Origin: Granulosicoccus antarcticus IMCC3135
Lineage (GTDB): Bacteria; Pseudomonadota; Gammaproteobacteria; Granulosicoccales; Granulosicoccaceae
Length of the DNA: 64,000 nucleotides
Direction: 5' to 3'
Assembly: GCF_002215215.1 (NCBI RefSeq)
Contig: NZ_CP018632.1
Span: forward strand, 2,352,501 to 2,416,500
Shown piece after piece: positions 43,687 to 52,845 of this stretch. The position numbers were made by a program, and so were the translations under genes. The number at the start of each line of letters is the position of its first letter. Within the stretch, counting starts at the first letter, position 1. The notes below the pieces were generated by a model. The model did not search any database and had not been told where the DNA came from. It saw only the letters and a program-made list of their open reading frames with translations.

Positions 43687-44622
43687 TTGAGTCAGTTTTT
43701 CGCTTTTCTGGGACGTCATGCGCGCTGGGTTCTGCCGGGTGGATTGCTTGCAGGTTTACTGCTGCCATGGGCGGCAGAACCCCTGCGACAAGGTATTCCC
43801 GGCTTCATCGCCTTACTGCTTTTTCTGGCGGTACTGAGAATTCTGCCTGATGCGGCAGCTGCTGCAAGCCTTCGCAGTCGTGTCGCCTGGATAGGAACCC
43901 TGCTGCGTGTTTTGCTAGCGCAGCTGGCTCTGCCTATCGTGGTTTTTTTCATTTTATCCCTCAGTGGCGTACCGCGACTCTGGGTGCTGGCTGCCACCCT
44001 GGTTGCTGCAGCACCACCGATCTCGGGTAGTCCTAATCTGGTGTTGCTACTTCGTGGCGATGCTGCGCTTGCAATGCGCTGGTTGATGCTCGGTACCGTT
44101 GTTCTGCCCTTGTCCAGTCTGCCGGTGCTCTACCTCTTGCATCCCGGGCAATCAGCCACCACGATGCTCGCTCCAGCATTGGTTCTGCTGGTCATGATTG
44201 GCAGTTCCGTATTGCTGGCATCGGTGATTATCCGACAAGTAAGGCGGGGCAGAATTCACCTGAATCACGAAGTACTGGATGGCATCAGTGCGCTGACACT
44301 GGCGTTGATGGTGATCGGTCTGATGTCGGCTTTGCATGCGCCAGCCAATGATTGGCTGGATATTGCGCAAATGCTGTTGTTGGCAGTTGCCATCAATGTC
44401 GGTTTCCAATGTCTGGGTGTGGCCGGTGCCAGCGCCATGAGACAGACCGCGGCCAGAAAGATCGGCACGGGTGTGGTTTATGGCAATCGCAATATCGCCT
44501 TGTTTCTGGCGGCTTTGCCTGCTGCTCAGATGGAACCGCTGTTGTTGTTCATTGCCTGTTATCAGGTGCCGATGTACCTGACCCCGTTGATTGGCGATCT
44601 GTTTTATCGTCGCCTGGAGTAA
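43687..44622 (+). CDS. Bile acid:sodium symporter (BASS)-like membrane transporter
   Basis: A 311-residue protein with about nine or ten membrane helices in two halves, resembling the BASS/SBF superfamily. AAPPISGSPNLVLLLRGDAALAMR in the first half and GTGVVYGNRNIALFLAALPAA in the second look like the two discontinuous-helix regions. The only start that keeps the first helix is TTG 43687, immediately after the gatB stop; it would be translated by reinitiation. hslO begins 6 bases downstream. Substrate unknown. Confidence 0.6.
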   Translation: MSQFFAFLGRHARWVLPGGLLAGLLLPWAAEPLRQGIPGFIALLLFLAVLRILPDAAAAASLRSRVAWIGTLLRVLLAQLALPIVVFFILSLSGVPRLWVLAATLVAAAPPISGSPNLVLLLRGDAALAMRWLMLGTVVLPLSSLPVLYLLHPGQSATTMLAPALVLLVMIGSSVLLASVIIRQVRRGRIHLNHEVLDGISALTLALMVIGLMSALHAPANDWLDIAQMLLLAVAINVGFQCLGVAGASAMRQTAARKIGTGVVYGNRNIALFLAALPAAQMEPLLLFIACYQVPMYLTPLIGDLFYRRLE

Positions 44623-44628
44623 AGCCCG

Positions 44629-45546
44629 ATGAGAAATCAAGATACCCAACAAAAATTCATGGTCGACACCTGCGATGTGCGTGGTCATATCGTGCAGATG
44701 GACGACACCTGGCGCAATGCCATTGCACGGGTAGATTACCCGGCACCGATTCGTCAGGTTTTGGGGGAGGCTTTTGCGGCGGCAGCATTGCTGGCCAGTA
44801 CCATCAAGTTCGATGGCAAGCTGACCTTGCAGGTGCGTGGCGAAGGCCCCGTGTATCTGTTGGTTGTGCAAGTGACCGATGATGGCAGTCTGCGAGGATT
44901 GGCACGCTGGCACGAAGATCAAGAGCTTGCTGATGCCTCACTCGAGACCTTGTTCGGCTCCAACGCCCGCATGATTGTGACCATCGAAGCCAAGCGCAAT
45001 GCCGAGTCCTATCAAGGTATCGTGCCGCTGGAATCCGATAATCTGGCCGGTGCGCTGCAAGCCTATTTTCGTACCAGTGAACAATTGCCTACTCGCCTGT
45101 TCCTGGCGGTGAATGAAAGCAGTGCGGTTGGCGTGCTGATACAAAAACTGCCTACCGATGAACGTCAGGCACACGACAGCGATGGCTGGCAGCGGGCAGC
45201 GGTATTGTGCGAGACCCTGACCGATGAAGAGCTGTGCACAGAAGGCAGTGAAGTCTTGTTACACCGCATTTTTCACGAAGAGCAGGTACGTGTGTTTGAA
45301 CCGGAGCCTGTGCGATTTCACTGCAGTTGCTCGCGCGAACGCACCGATGGCATGCTGGCAGGACTGGGAAAAACAGAGGTACACAGCATTTTGGAAGAGC
45401 AGGGCAAGGTGGAAATAATCTGTGAATTTTGCGACGCCGTCTACAACTATGACAAAGTTGATGTGGCCGCTTTATTCAAGGGTGTTGCCACCGAAGTTAT
45501 TGCACCGCTGGCAGATGATGACGGATCAGAAGTCACTCGCCATTAA
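44629..45546 (+). CDS. hslO: Redox-regulated chaperone Hsp33
   Basis: A 305-residue cytosolic holdase activated by oxidative unfolding. Domain 1 begins with HIVQMDDTWRNAI and contains the GEAFAAAALLASTIKFDGKL segment; the C-terminal zinc switch has HCSCSRERTDGML (CxC) and CEFCDAVYNY (CxxC), the four redox-sensing cysteines. A GGAG in the end of the preceding gene serves as its ribosome binding site. An intrinsic terminator follows. Confidence 0.95.
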   Translation: MRNQDTQQKFMVDTCDVRGHIVQMDDTWRNAIARVDYPAPIRQVLGEAFAAAALLASTIKFDGKLTLQVRGEGPVYLLVVQVTDDGSLRGLARWHEDQELADASLETLFGSNARMIVTIEAKRNAESYQGIVPLESDNLAGALQAYFRTSEQLPTRLFLAVNESSAVGVLIQKLPTDERQAHDSDGWQRAAVLCETLTDEELCTEGSEVLLHRIFHEEQVRVFEPEPVRFHCSCSRERTDGMLAGLGKTEVHSILEEQGKVEIICEFCDAVYNYDKVDVAALFKGVATEVIAPLADDDGSEVTRH

Positions 45547-45583
45547 TGTGATGTAACTGACAACGCGTATAAATAACGTGCCT

Positions 45584-45610
45584 GACGGGTAATGTTACCC
45601 GTCGTTGTTT
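45584..45610 (+). terminator. Intrinsic terminator after hslO
   Basis: GACGGGTA-ATGT-TACCCGTC makes a perfect 8-bp GC-rich stem with a tetraloop, followed by GTTGTTT. It closes the gatCAB-transporter-hslO unit. Confidence 0.7.
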
Positions 45611-45644
45611 ACATTTGACGTCAATTTCTGAATATACGGCTGGT

Positions 45645-45650
45645 TATAAT
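45645..45650 (+). promoter_or_regulatory. Candidate -10 box of the GH16 gene
   Basis: A consensus TATAAT 38 bases before the start codon. No -35 at normal spacing; a TTGACG lies too far upstream (24-base spacer), so activation by a regulator is possible. Confidence 0.4.
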
Positions 45651-45687
45651 AGGTTTCATCGGCAATAGCCATCCAGAGCGTAATTCA

Positions 45688-47667
45688 ATGAACATCAGGC
45701 ATAAATTTGCCTGTGCCTCGAGTCTTTGGCACAAGGTAGGTACCAAACGGACAACAGCTTGTATTGTTGTATTAGCAGCTTTTGGCAGCAACGCAGCTTT
45801 GGCTGCACCCACTGTCGCCGGCAATACGATTTCCTGGCCCGACGACGGCTGGTATCAGGTTCAAAATGCAGCCACCTACGAATCCGTCTGTCAGGGTGGA
45901 CAGTCCTGCGAAGTACCGGTTGGTAAATACATTGTCATCAACCATTCGACTGGTCAGCGTTTTGAAAATATATCGGTCGTAGCGAGCAGCAACAGTGCGA
46001 CAGACGTGACGGTCGAAGGTATGACGATCAGCTGGCCAGACGATGGCTGGTATCAGGTCCAGAATGCCGCCACCTATCAATCCGTCTGTCAGGGTGGGCG
46101 CTCTTGCAGCGTGCCGGCTGGAAAATACATTGTCATCAACCACTCGCTCGGTAAACGCTTCGAGAACATTATCGTGGCAGATGAAGCTCCTGATTTGCCG
46201 CAGGATGATGATCCTGATGTTGGTTTGCCTGATGATCTGCCTGAGCCGCAGGTACCGGTGCTGGCAGATCCCTTCGCATTGCCATTGCCACTGCCCAATC
46301 CGAAAGACCCCTTTGGTTCTTTTCTGGAGGCAGACAACGAGCCGGCAGTTGTCGGTGGACCGCCGTCACAACCCAAGAACCTGCGATTGGATCTGGTGTC
46401 GAACAACTGGGCCGAGATCAACTGGGCACCCGCCAATGATGACGGTGAAGTGGTTCAATACACCTTGTATCGCAGCGATGGCGTGACCTATGAGATTCGT
46501 GGTGATCAAACTGATCCGTCCAGCAGCGTACAGAATGAACTCAGCAAATACTGGCTGACGACCTCGTTCATCGATTGCAACTACACACGCTTTGATCAGC
46601 TTTTTCATCGATGTGGTTCCAATACACCGACCGCTGGTGAAACCTATACCTATGAGGTCACCGCGACTGATGATAGTGGGCAGGAATCGGCGGCCTCGGA
46701 GCCTTTGACGATCACTTACCTGGAAAACTCCAACGCGCCTGTGCCGTTGTACGATGACCTGTACAAAGGGGCTAACGATCGCTTCGTACAAAATCATGAT
46801 CTGTCGGCTGTGCCTTACTGGCTTGACGAGTTCGACCTGGTGTTCTCTGATGAATTCGACGGAGACTCACTCGACCCTGACAAATGGCAGACTAGCCTGA
46901 CGTGGGGCGATAGTCGCATCGTCAATAGAGAGCAGCAATACCTGGTCAATGCGCAAAGGGATCCGGATTTCGGTTACGACCCTTTCAGCTTTACGGGTGA
47001 GTCGCTGGTTATCAGTGCTGTGCCGACACCTGAAGAATTGCGTGAGAAACTGCCCAGTGTCTGTGACGAAGGCGATGCCACAGGCCCTGAGCGCTGTGCC
47101 TTTTTGTCGGGAGCCTTGTCATCACACGACAAATTCCAGTTTATTTACGGTTATACCGAAGGGCGTTTCAAGCTCAGTGGTACTTCAGGAGCGTTGTCCA
47201 GCTTCTACCTGTATCACCGCTACGCCGGTAGTGGTGTCAATTATCATGCACCTGAGATTGATATCGTTGAATACCTGGGCGAGAACCCCTATGGCGATCC
47301 GGATGCTTTCCAGACCCACCATTTTGGTGACGTGAATACGGGTATTACTCGTTCTGCGCCCACCATGTCGTACAAGAAACCCGATGGTGGAAACTACGCA
47401 GATAACGACGAGTGGCATACATTCGGAGTGCTTTGGGAGCCGCAACTGGTGGTCTGGTACATCGATGGTCGTGAAGTGAAGCGTTTGTTCGGACCACAGG
47501 TTTCTCGCCAGCCGATGAATCTGGTCAGCTACCTGGTGGCGGGCAGTGGTTGGGCGCCGACTCCGGATCTGACGGACCCCAGTCAGTTTCCAATCACGAT
47601 GGAACTGGACTATGTTCGGGTTTATCAGCGCGACGCATTCAAGCAGACAGCTACCTTCGGGCGCTAG
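45688..47667 (+). CDS. Secreted GH16 family glycoside hydrolase with duplicated N-terminal modules
   Basis: A 659-residue exported enzyme. The signal peptide is cleaved near ALA-AP (residue 40). Two near-identical modules of about 50 residues (47-96 and 113-162; each with WPDDGWYQVQNAATY, paired cysteines and GKYIVINHS) are followed by an acidic-proline linker (165-230), a fibronectin III-like domain (about 232-345) and the GH16 catalytic domain (about 375-650). The catalytic motif is EIDIVE: nucleophile Glu523, Asp525, acid/base Glu528. GH16 enzymes cleave beta-1,3/1,4-glucans and galactans such as laminarin or agar; the substrate is not decided here. Confidence 0.88.
   Translation: MNIRHKFACASSLWHKVGTKRTTACIVVLAAFGSNAALAAPTVAGNTISWPDDGWYQVQNAATYESVCQGGQSCEVPVGKYIVINHSTGQRFENISVVASSNSATDVTVEGMTISWPDDGWYQVQNAATYQSVCQGGRSCSVPAGKYIVINHSLGKRFENIIVADEAPDLPQDDDPDVGLPDDLPEPQVPVLADPFALPLPLPNPKDPFGSFLEADNEPAVVGGPPSQPKNLRLDLVSNNWAEINWAPANDDGEVVQYTLYRSDGVTYEIRGDQTDPSSSVQNELSKYWLTTSFIDCNYTRFDQLFHRCGSNTPTAGETYTYEVTATDDSGQESAASEPLTITYLENSNAPVPLYDDLYKGANDRFVQNHDLSAVPYWLDEFDLVFSDEFDGDSLDPDKWQTSLTWGDSRIVNREQQYLVNAQRDPDFGYDPFSFTGESLVISAVPTPEELREKLPSVCDEGDATGPERCAFLSGALSSHDKFQFIYGYTEGRFKLSGTSGALSSFYLYHRYAGSGVNYHAPEIDIVEYLGENPYGDPDAFQTHHFGDVNTGITRSAPTMSYKKPDGGNYADNDEWHTFGVLWEPQLVVWYIDGREVKRLFGPQVSRQPMNLVSYLVAGSGWAPTPDLTDPSQFPITMELDYVRVYQRDAFKQTATFGR
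45826..46173 (+). repeat. Tandem duplication of a 150-bp module in the GH16 gene
   Basis: Units at 45826-45975 and 46024-46173 encode nearly the same 50 residues, offset by 198 bases, with high identity at DNA level (for example the shared segment coding for GKYIVINHS). The intervening 48 bases are unrelated linker, pointing to a recent internal duplication of a small carbohydrate-binding or surface module. Confidence 0.8.
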
Positions 47668-47685
47668 AAGCCTACAAGCGGTAGT

Positions 47686-48444
47686 CTAGTCAGAATCACC
47701 GGAGTGTCCGCAGACAGGACACTTCGGGTTCTTGCGTAGTCTGATCTCGTTCCATTCCATGGACAAGCCATCCAGAAGCACCAGTCGGCCGGATAGACTG
47801 GTGCCGATCTCGCAGATCAGCTTCAGGGCTTCAATGGCCTGGACGCAGCCCACCATGCCTACGACGGGCCCCAAAATGCCAGCCTGGGCACAACTGTCTG
47901 CCTGTCCATCGGTGTCGCTGTACAAGCACCGGTAGCACGGAGCGTCGTTCTGACGTGAGTCATAGACGCTGATTTGTCCGTCAAAGCGAATGGCGGCACC
48001 GCTGACCAGAGGCACGCATCGCTTGACGCAAGCAGCATTGACTGCAAATCGGGTAGGGAAGTTGTCGCTGCAATCCAGAACCACGGTGCAGTCTGACAAG
48101 AGGCTCTCCAGATCCTCGTCATCCAGAGCGTAGTTCAGAGTGTCAATCTGACATTCCGGATTGATATCCAGGCAGGCCTGTCTGGCAGAGTCGGTCTTGA
48201 GCTGCCCAACGCGTTCGGTTGTATGGGCAATCTGCCTTTGCAGGTTGGAGACTTCGACTGTGTCGAAGTCTGCCAGTGTCAGTCGTCCTACACCCGCTGC
48301 AGCAAGATACATAGCCGCCGGTGAGCCCAGGCCGCCCAGACCGACGATGAGCACGTGGCTTGCACGTATTCTTGCCTGTCCTGATTCCCCGATCTGCTCA
48401 AGACTGGAGTGCCGGCTATATCGATTGTTCGGTGTCAGATCCAT
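47686..48444 (-). CDS. moeB: MoeB/ThiF family adenylyltransferase (E1-like)
   Basis: A 252-residue E1-like enzyme that adenylates the C-terminal glycine of MoaD or ThiS. NRYSRHSSLEQIGESGQ, the ATP loop VLIVGLGGLGSPAAMYLAAAG, DFDTVEVSNLQRQ, the LDCSDNFPTRF segment and two CxxC zinc pairs (CYRC, CPVC) are present. No rhodanese domain. ATG 48444 is preferred to 48465 because it leaves space before the divergent acpH gene. Molybdopterin versus thiamine role cannot be separated; no moa or thi genes are nearby. Confidence 0.9.
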   Translation of the reverse strand: MDLTPNNRYSRHSSLEQIGESGQARIRASHVLIVGLGGLGSPAAMYLAAAGVGRLTLADFDTVEVSNLQRQIAHTTERVGQLKTDSARQACLDINPECQIDTLNYALDDEDLESLLSDCTVVLDCSDNFPTRFAVNAACVKRCVPLVSGAAIRFDGQISVYDSRQNDAPCYRCLYSDTDGQADSCAQAGILGPVVGMVGCVQAIEALKLICEIGTSLSGRLVLLDGLSMEWNEIRLRKNPKCPVCGHSGDSD

Positions 48445-48473
48445 GAACGCAAGAATACAGTACATTCAACACC

Positions 48474-49097
48474 ATGAACTTTTTAGCCCATACCCTGCTC
48501 GGGTTCGAGAATGCTGATTTGATCGCCGGCCAAGTGTGTGGCGACTTCGTCCGTGGCAGTCAGCTTCAGCACTTTCCTGCCGGAGTGGAAGCGGGTATCC
48601 GCTTGCATCGACATCTGGACGTATTCACAGACTCGCATCCGGCGCTACAAGCGGCACGAGGGCAGATGAATGATGTGCCCTATCGTTTTTCGGGCATTGT
48701 CATCGATGTGCTGTTCGACCATTTTCTGGCTCGGCAGTGGTCGCGTTTCAGTCAGTTGAGCCTGTCGGGGCACGCCAGTTCCGTGCACGCGGCGCTGGCG
48801 CTACACGAACCCCTCTTACCTCCGAGATTATTGCGATTCATGACGGTGCTGGAAAGTGAGCGTATCCTTGAACGTAATGTGGACCTGTCTGCCATCAAGC
48901 AGACATTGGCCAGATTGTCGCGGCGCTCAGAGCGGTTTGCTCCTCTTGCTATCGACGTTGAGCATTTGAGCCGATTGGTGGATCACTTGCAGGGCCCGTT
49001 CGAGTCGTTTCATCCGGACCTGCAAGTTGCCGCCAGACGGTATCTTGAAGTGTCTTTCGACTCACATATTTTAGTTAACGCCAACCTGCAGGAGTAA
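48474..49097 (+). CDS. acpH: ACP phosphodiesterase family protein (DUF479)
   Basis: A 207-residue AcpH-type hydrolase that removes the 4'-phosphopantetheine arm from acyl carrier protein. MNFLAHTLLG, GQVCGDFVRG, GIRLHRHLDVFTDSHPAL and GIVIDVLFDHFLARQW hold the metal-binding His/Asp residues of the HD-like fold. Divergent from moeB by 29 bases; ppk1 follows 5 bases after its stop. Confidence 0.88.
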   Translation: MNFLAHTLLGFENADLIAGQVCGDFVRGSQLQHFPAGVEAGIRLHRHLDVFTDSHPALQAARGQMNDVPYRFSGIVIDVLFDHFLARQWSRFSQLSLSGHASSVHAALALHEPLLPPRLLRFMTVLESERILERNVDLSAIKQTLARLSRRSERFAPLAIDVEHLSRLVDHLQGPFESFHPDLQVAARRYLEVSFDSHILVNANLQE

Positions 49098-49102
49098 ATG
49101 CA

Positions 49103-51259
49103 TTGAGTAACAGTCGTGCCGGAAAGTCGGCTGTGTTACCAGAGCAGTGGTCAAGAAGTCAATATACGGCCTTGCCGCTGGCAAATCGTGAGGTCAGCTT
49201 CCTGGCTTTTGATAATCGTGTGCTGGAGCTTGCCAGTGACCCGAAGGTACCCTTGCTCGAACGCTTGCGGTTCCTGTGCATTTCCAGCAGCAATCTGGAT
49301 GAATTCTTCGAAATCCGGGTAGCTGGACTGAAGCAGAAGATACTGGGCGGCATCGAGGGGGCTGGTATTGATGGGCTGTCACCGTTGCAGGAAATGGCCA
49401 TTATCAATACAGAAGCTCAGGCTCTGGTGGAAAAACAGTATCAGCTTCTGAACGATGTTCTGATTCCCGAACTGGCGCAAGAGGATATTCGTTTCTTCAA
49501 TCGTCAAAGCTGGACTCCCGAAATCAGTTCGTGGGTGAAGGATTTTTTCAGCAATGAAATTGGACCCGTACTCAGCCCTCTGGGGCTCGATCCGGCTCAT
49601 CCGTTTCCGCGCCTGACCAACAAGAGTCTGAATTTCATCATCGATTTGCGTGGCGTCGATGCATTCGGTAGAGAATCCGGTTTTGCCCTGGTTCGGGCGC
49701 CGCGCTCGTTGCCGCGGGTTGTGCGTGTGCCCGCCGAGATCTGTGGTGTCCGCGATGGTTTCGTCTTTCTCTCATCCATCGTGCATTCGCAAATCGGTTC
49801 GCTGTTCAATGGCATGGACCCGGTCGGTGTCTACCAGTTCAAGGCCACTCGCAACAGTGATCTTTACGTGCAGGAAGAGGAGGTTGCCAATCTGCGGCGC
49901 GCATTGGAAAGTGAGCTGGTGCAGCGCAACTTTGGTCAGGCAGTGCGTCTGGAGGTGGCTTCCAACTGTCCCAATCGCATCGTGCGATACCTGCAGCGCC
50001 AGTTCCAGCTGGAGCACGAAGATGTTTATCGAGTTGATGGACCGGTTAACCTGAACCGCTTGCTGGCCATCCCGGATCAGATTGATCGACCGGACCTGAA
50101 ATATCCCTCATTCTCGCCGCATGTGTCACCGGCTTATGATTCAGGGGCCAGTATTTTCGACAATATCGCGCAACGCTCGCCGGTCATCTTTCATCACCCC
50201 TACGAATCCTATGTACCGGTGATCGACCTGGTTCGTCAGGCTGCACTGGATCCTGAAGTGCTGGCCATCAAGCAGACTCTCTACCGCACCGGTCACGAAT
50301 CCGCTTTTGTCAGCGCCTTGATGGAAGCGTCGCGTCGTGGCAAGGATGTGACGGTGGTTATTGAATTGCGTGCACGCTTTGATGAGGCGGCAAACATCGA
50401 GCTGGCCACGCAACTGCAGGAGGCGGGCATTCAGGTTGTCTATGGCGTGGTCGGGTTCAAGACGCATGCAAAGATGGTGTTGGTAGTGCGGCGTGAGAAA
50501 AAGAAACTGGTGAAGTATGCCCATGTAGGCACGGGTAACTATCATGCAACGACAGCACGTGCCTATACCGATATCAGCCTGCTGACCAATGACAACGCCA
50601 TTACCGAGGATGTGCACAGGGTTTTTACTCAGCTTACCGGGCTGGGGCAGACACTCAACTTGCGCAAACTACTGCAGGCACCTTTCAATCTGCATTCGTC
50701 CGTCATTGTGCGAATACGCCATGAGACAGATATCGCCACCCAGGGCGGCAGCGGACATGTCATTGCGCGCATGAACTCACTGGTTGATCCCGGCGTCATC
50801 TCCGCCTTGTATGACGCCTCACAGGCTGGTGTCAAAGTGGAGCTGGTGGTTCGCGGTATCTGCATGCTCAAGGCTGGTGTGAGCGGTCTGTCGGAGAACA
50901 TCAGGGTCGTGTCGGTGCTAGGCCGGTTTCTGGAGCATTCGCGCATATTCTGGTTCCAGAACAAAGGCAAAGGACTGCTTTATCTCAGCAGTGCCGACTG
51001 GATGCCGCGTAATTTCTTCAACCGGGTGGAAATTGCCGTGCCTCTGGAAGGCGCGTCGATGAAGCGTGTCAAAGAGGAATGCCTGGATATCTACCTGAAG
51101 GACAATACCTTTGCCTGGCAGCTAGACCCTGATGGTACCTATCGACGCCTGGTTCCCGAGCTGCTGGAGGCATCTGAGAATAGCGACGGGGCTGACAATG
51201 CATTCTCAGCTCAGCAATTTCTCATGGATCGTTTCGACGGCACGCATCTGGATCACTAG
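49103..51259 (+). CDS. ppk1: Polyphosphate kinase 1
   Basis: A 718-residue enzyme polymerising ATP gamma-phosphate into polyphosphate. NREVSFLAFDNRVLELA opens the N-domain; IKQTLYRTGHESAFVSALMEA contains the first active-site histidine, VVIELRARFDEAANI the nucleotide site, and HVGTGNYHATTARAYTD the second HKD-like region. The start is TTG at 49103: an AGGAG lies 8 bases upstream, and the nearby ATG at 49098 is followed two codons later by a stop. Convergent with ppx, which degrades its product. Confidence 0.95.
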   Translation: MSNSRAGKSAVLPEQWSRSQYTALPLANREVSFLAFDNRVLELASDPKVPLLERLRFLCISSSNLDEFFEIRVAGLKQKILGGIEGAGIDGLSPLQEMAIINTEAQALVEKQYQLLNDVLIPELAQEDIRFFNRQSWTPEISSWVKDFFSNEIGPVLSPLGLDPAHPFPRLTNKSLNFIIDLRGVDAFGRESGFALVRAPRSLPRVVRVPAEICGVRDGFVFLSSIVHSQIGSLFNGMDPVGVYQFKATRNSDLYVQEEEVANLRRALESELVQRNFGQAVRLEVASNCPNRIVRYLQRQFQLEHEDVYRVDGPVNLNRLLAIPDQIDRPDLKYPSFSPHVSPAYDSGASIFDNIAQRSPVIFHHPYESYVPVIDLVRQAALDPEVLAIKQTLYRTGHESAFVSALMEASRRGKDVTVVIELRARFDEAANIELATQLQEAGIQVVYGVVGFKTHAKMVLVVRREKKKLVKYAHVGTGNYHATTARAYTDISLLTNDNAITEDVHRVFTQLTGLGQTLNLRKLLQAPFNLHSSVIVRIRHETDIATQGGSGHVIARMNSLVDPGVISALYDASQAGVKVELVVRGICMLKAGVSGLSENIRVVSVLGRFLEHSRIFWFQNKGKGLLYLSSADWMPRNFFNRVEIAVPLEGASMKRVKEECLDIYLKDNTFAWQLDPDGTYRRLVPELLEASENSDGADNAFSAQQFLMDRFDGTHLDH

Positions 51260-51323
51260 CATCGAACAAGGCAAGGCCGGGAGCCTGTGCGGGGCAAGCA
51301 AGCTCTCGGACAGGTTCCGGTTC

Positions 51324-52841
51324 CTAGGCTGATTTTTCAGCCTTGAGCCTGATATTGACATGCGTCAGACGTTCAGCTTCTGCGAGTAATTCTGCCCAGG
51401 TCAGTGGGTGTTCGTCGAGCCAGCGCTGTGGGGCAATCACGGTGATCTGTCCGTCCTTGATCCTCAGGTTGATATCATCCAGTGGTTCATCATGACGGCC
51501 GCGGTGCAGCAGTGCGGCCAGGCGCAGCAGGCCCAATAGTCGCAGCAGGCGCTGACGTTCCTCGTCTGGCAGGGTGCTGAAGGCTTCCTTGTCTATCTTG
51601 CGCCGGTGATAACGAACCAGTAAGGACAGAGCCTTTTGCTCGGCGAGTGAGAATCCCAATAAATCGGAATTTTCCAGAATGTAGGCACCATGCTTGTGGT
51701 ATTGCGTATGGGCAATCACCATCCCCAGCTCATGCAAACGGGCAGCCCAGATCAGCAGTTCACGATCTGTTTCCCGGTCAAGCTTCCACGGTTCGGCTGC
51801 CAGTTCGAACAGTTGTGTCGCCGTCTTCTCGACCCGGCTTGATTGTCGTATGTCGATCGAATACCGGTTGCTCAGGTTGGCCAGGGTCTGGCTTTGAATA
51901 TCAGCATGCTCAGCCTTGCCCAGCATGTCGAATACCAACCCTTCGCGCAATGCGACCTGGCTGGCTTTGATTGAACTGATATCGAGTGTGCGCATGGTGG
52001 CGAGAAGTATCGCCAGACCACCTGCAATCACCTGAGCACGGTTGGTACTGATGCTGCGCAGGTTCAAGGCCTGCACGCTGCCAGCCTTGATAGCCCGTCT
52101 GGTCAGCTTGTCCAGGCTTTCCTGGGTGATGGTACCGTCGCTAAGTCTGAGCTCGGCGAGCATGTTGGCAGCCGCCTTGATGGTGCCCGAACAACCAATT
52201 ACCTCATCCCAGCCAGCATGTTGATAGGCCACGATCAGTGGTTGTAACTCAAGTTCTGCCTCCATCATGGCTCTCTTGAAGTTGGCGGATGTCAGCTTGT
52301 CGTCGTTATTCAGGTAGAGCGTGCTGTAGCTGACGCAGCCCATATTCACGCTCTCCATCAAGGAGGGGGCGATGCCGCGACCAATAATCAGTTCGGTGCT
52401 GCCACCGCCAATGTCGATGACCAGTCGCTGATTGTTGTTGCCGGGAAAAGTGTGAGAGACAGCGAAGTAGATCAGCCGTGCCTCTTCGCGTCCGGATATG
52501 ATTTCAATCGGCTTGCCCAGAAGCCGGTTGGCTTCGCGCATGAAATTATCTGTGTTTCTGGCTCGTCGCAGGGTGTTGGTACCCACCATGCGGATGTGTT
52601 TTCTGGGTACATTGCGAAGACGTTCGGCAAATTGGGCCAGTGCGTCCAGAGCCGCGGCTTCCGTTTCAGGGGTAAGCCGCTTGTTCTTGTCCAGACCGGC
52701 ACCCAGTCGGGTAGGCATGCGCAAGCTGTCGATTTGCCGTATCGAGTTACCTTCAGCCTCTGCAATCATCATGTGAAAGCTGTTGGATCCCAGGTCGATG
52801 GCAGCGTAGATCTGGTCTGATACGGGGTCTTCTGTGTTCAC
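51324..52841 (-). CDS. ppx: Exopolyphosphatase (Ppx/GppA family)
   Basis: A 505-residue actin-fold phosphatase that removes terminal phosphate from polyphosphate (or pppGpp). YAAIDLGSNSFHMMIAE and LVIDIGGGSTELIIG are the two phosphate loops; the C-terminal HD-like domain carries HELGMVIAHTQYHKHGAYI. Start GTG 52841 has AGGA 8 bases upstream and no overlap with prmC; a TTG at 52871 would overlap the prmC end. Ppx versus GppA is judged by length and by pairing with ppk1. Confidence 0.93.
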   Translation of the reverse strand: MNTEDPVSDQIYAAIDLGSNSFHMMIAEAEGNSIRQIDSLRMPTRLGAGLDKNKRLTPETEAAALDALAQFAERLRNVPRKHIRMVGTNTLRRARNTDNFMREANRLLGKPIEIISGREEARLIYFAVSHTFPGNNNQRLVIDIGGGSTELIIGRGIAPSLMESVNMGCVSYSTLYLNNDDKLTSANFKRAMMEAELELQPLIVAYQHAGWDEVIGCSGTIKAAANMLAELRLSDGTITQESLDKLTRRAIKAGSVQALNLRSISTNRAQVIAGGLAILLATMRTLDISSIKASQVALREGLVFDMLGKAEHADIQSQTLANLSNRYSIDIRQSSRVEKTATQLFELAAEPWKLDRETDRELLIWAARLHELGMVIAHTQYHKHGAYILENSDLLGFSLAEQKALSLLVRYHRRKIDKEAFSTLPDEERQRLLRLLGLLRLAALLHRGRHDEPLDDINLRIKDGQITVIAPQRWLDEHPLTWAELLAEAERLTHVNIRLKAEKSA

Positions 52842-52845
52842 GTTT

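Noticed and set aside
45826-46173. CRISPR-like or mobile repeat
   Set aside because: The two units are in-frame protein-coding duplications inside one gene, not short spaced repeats.
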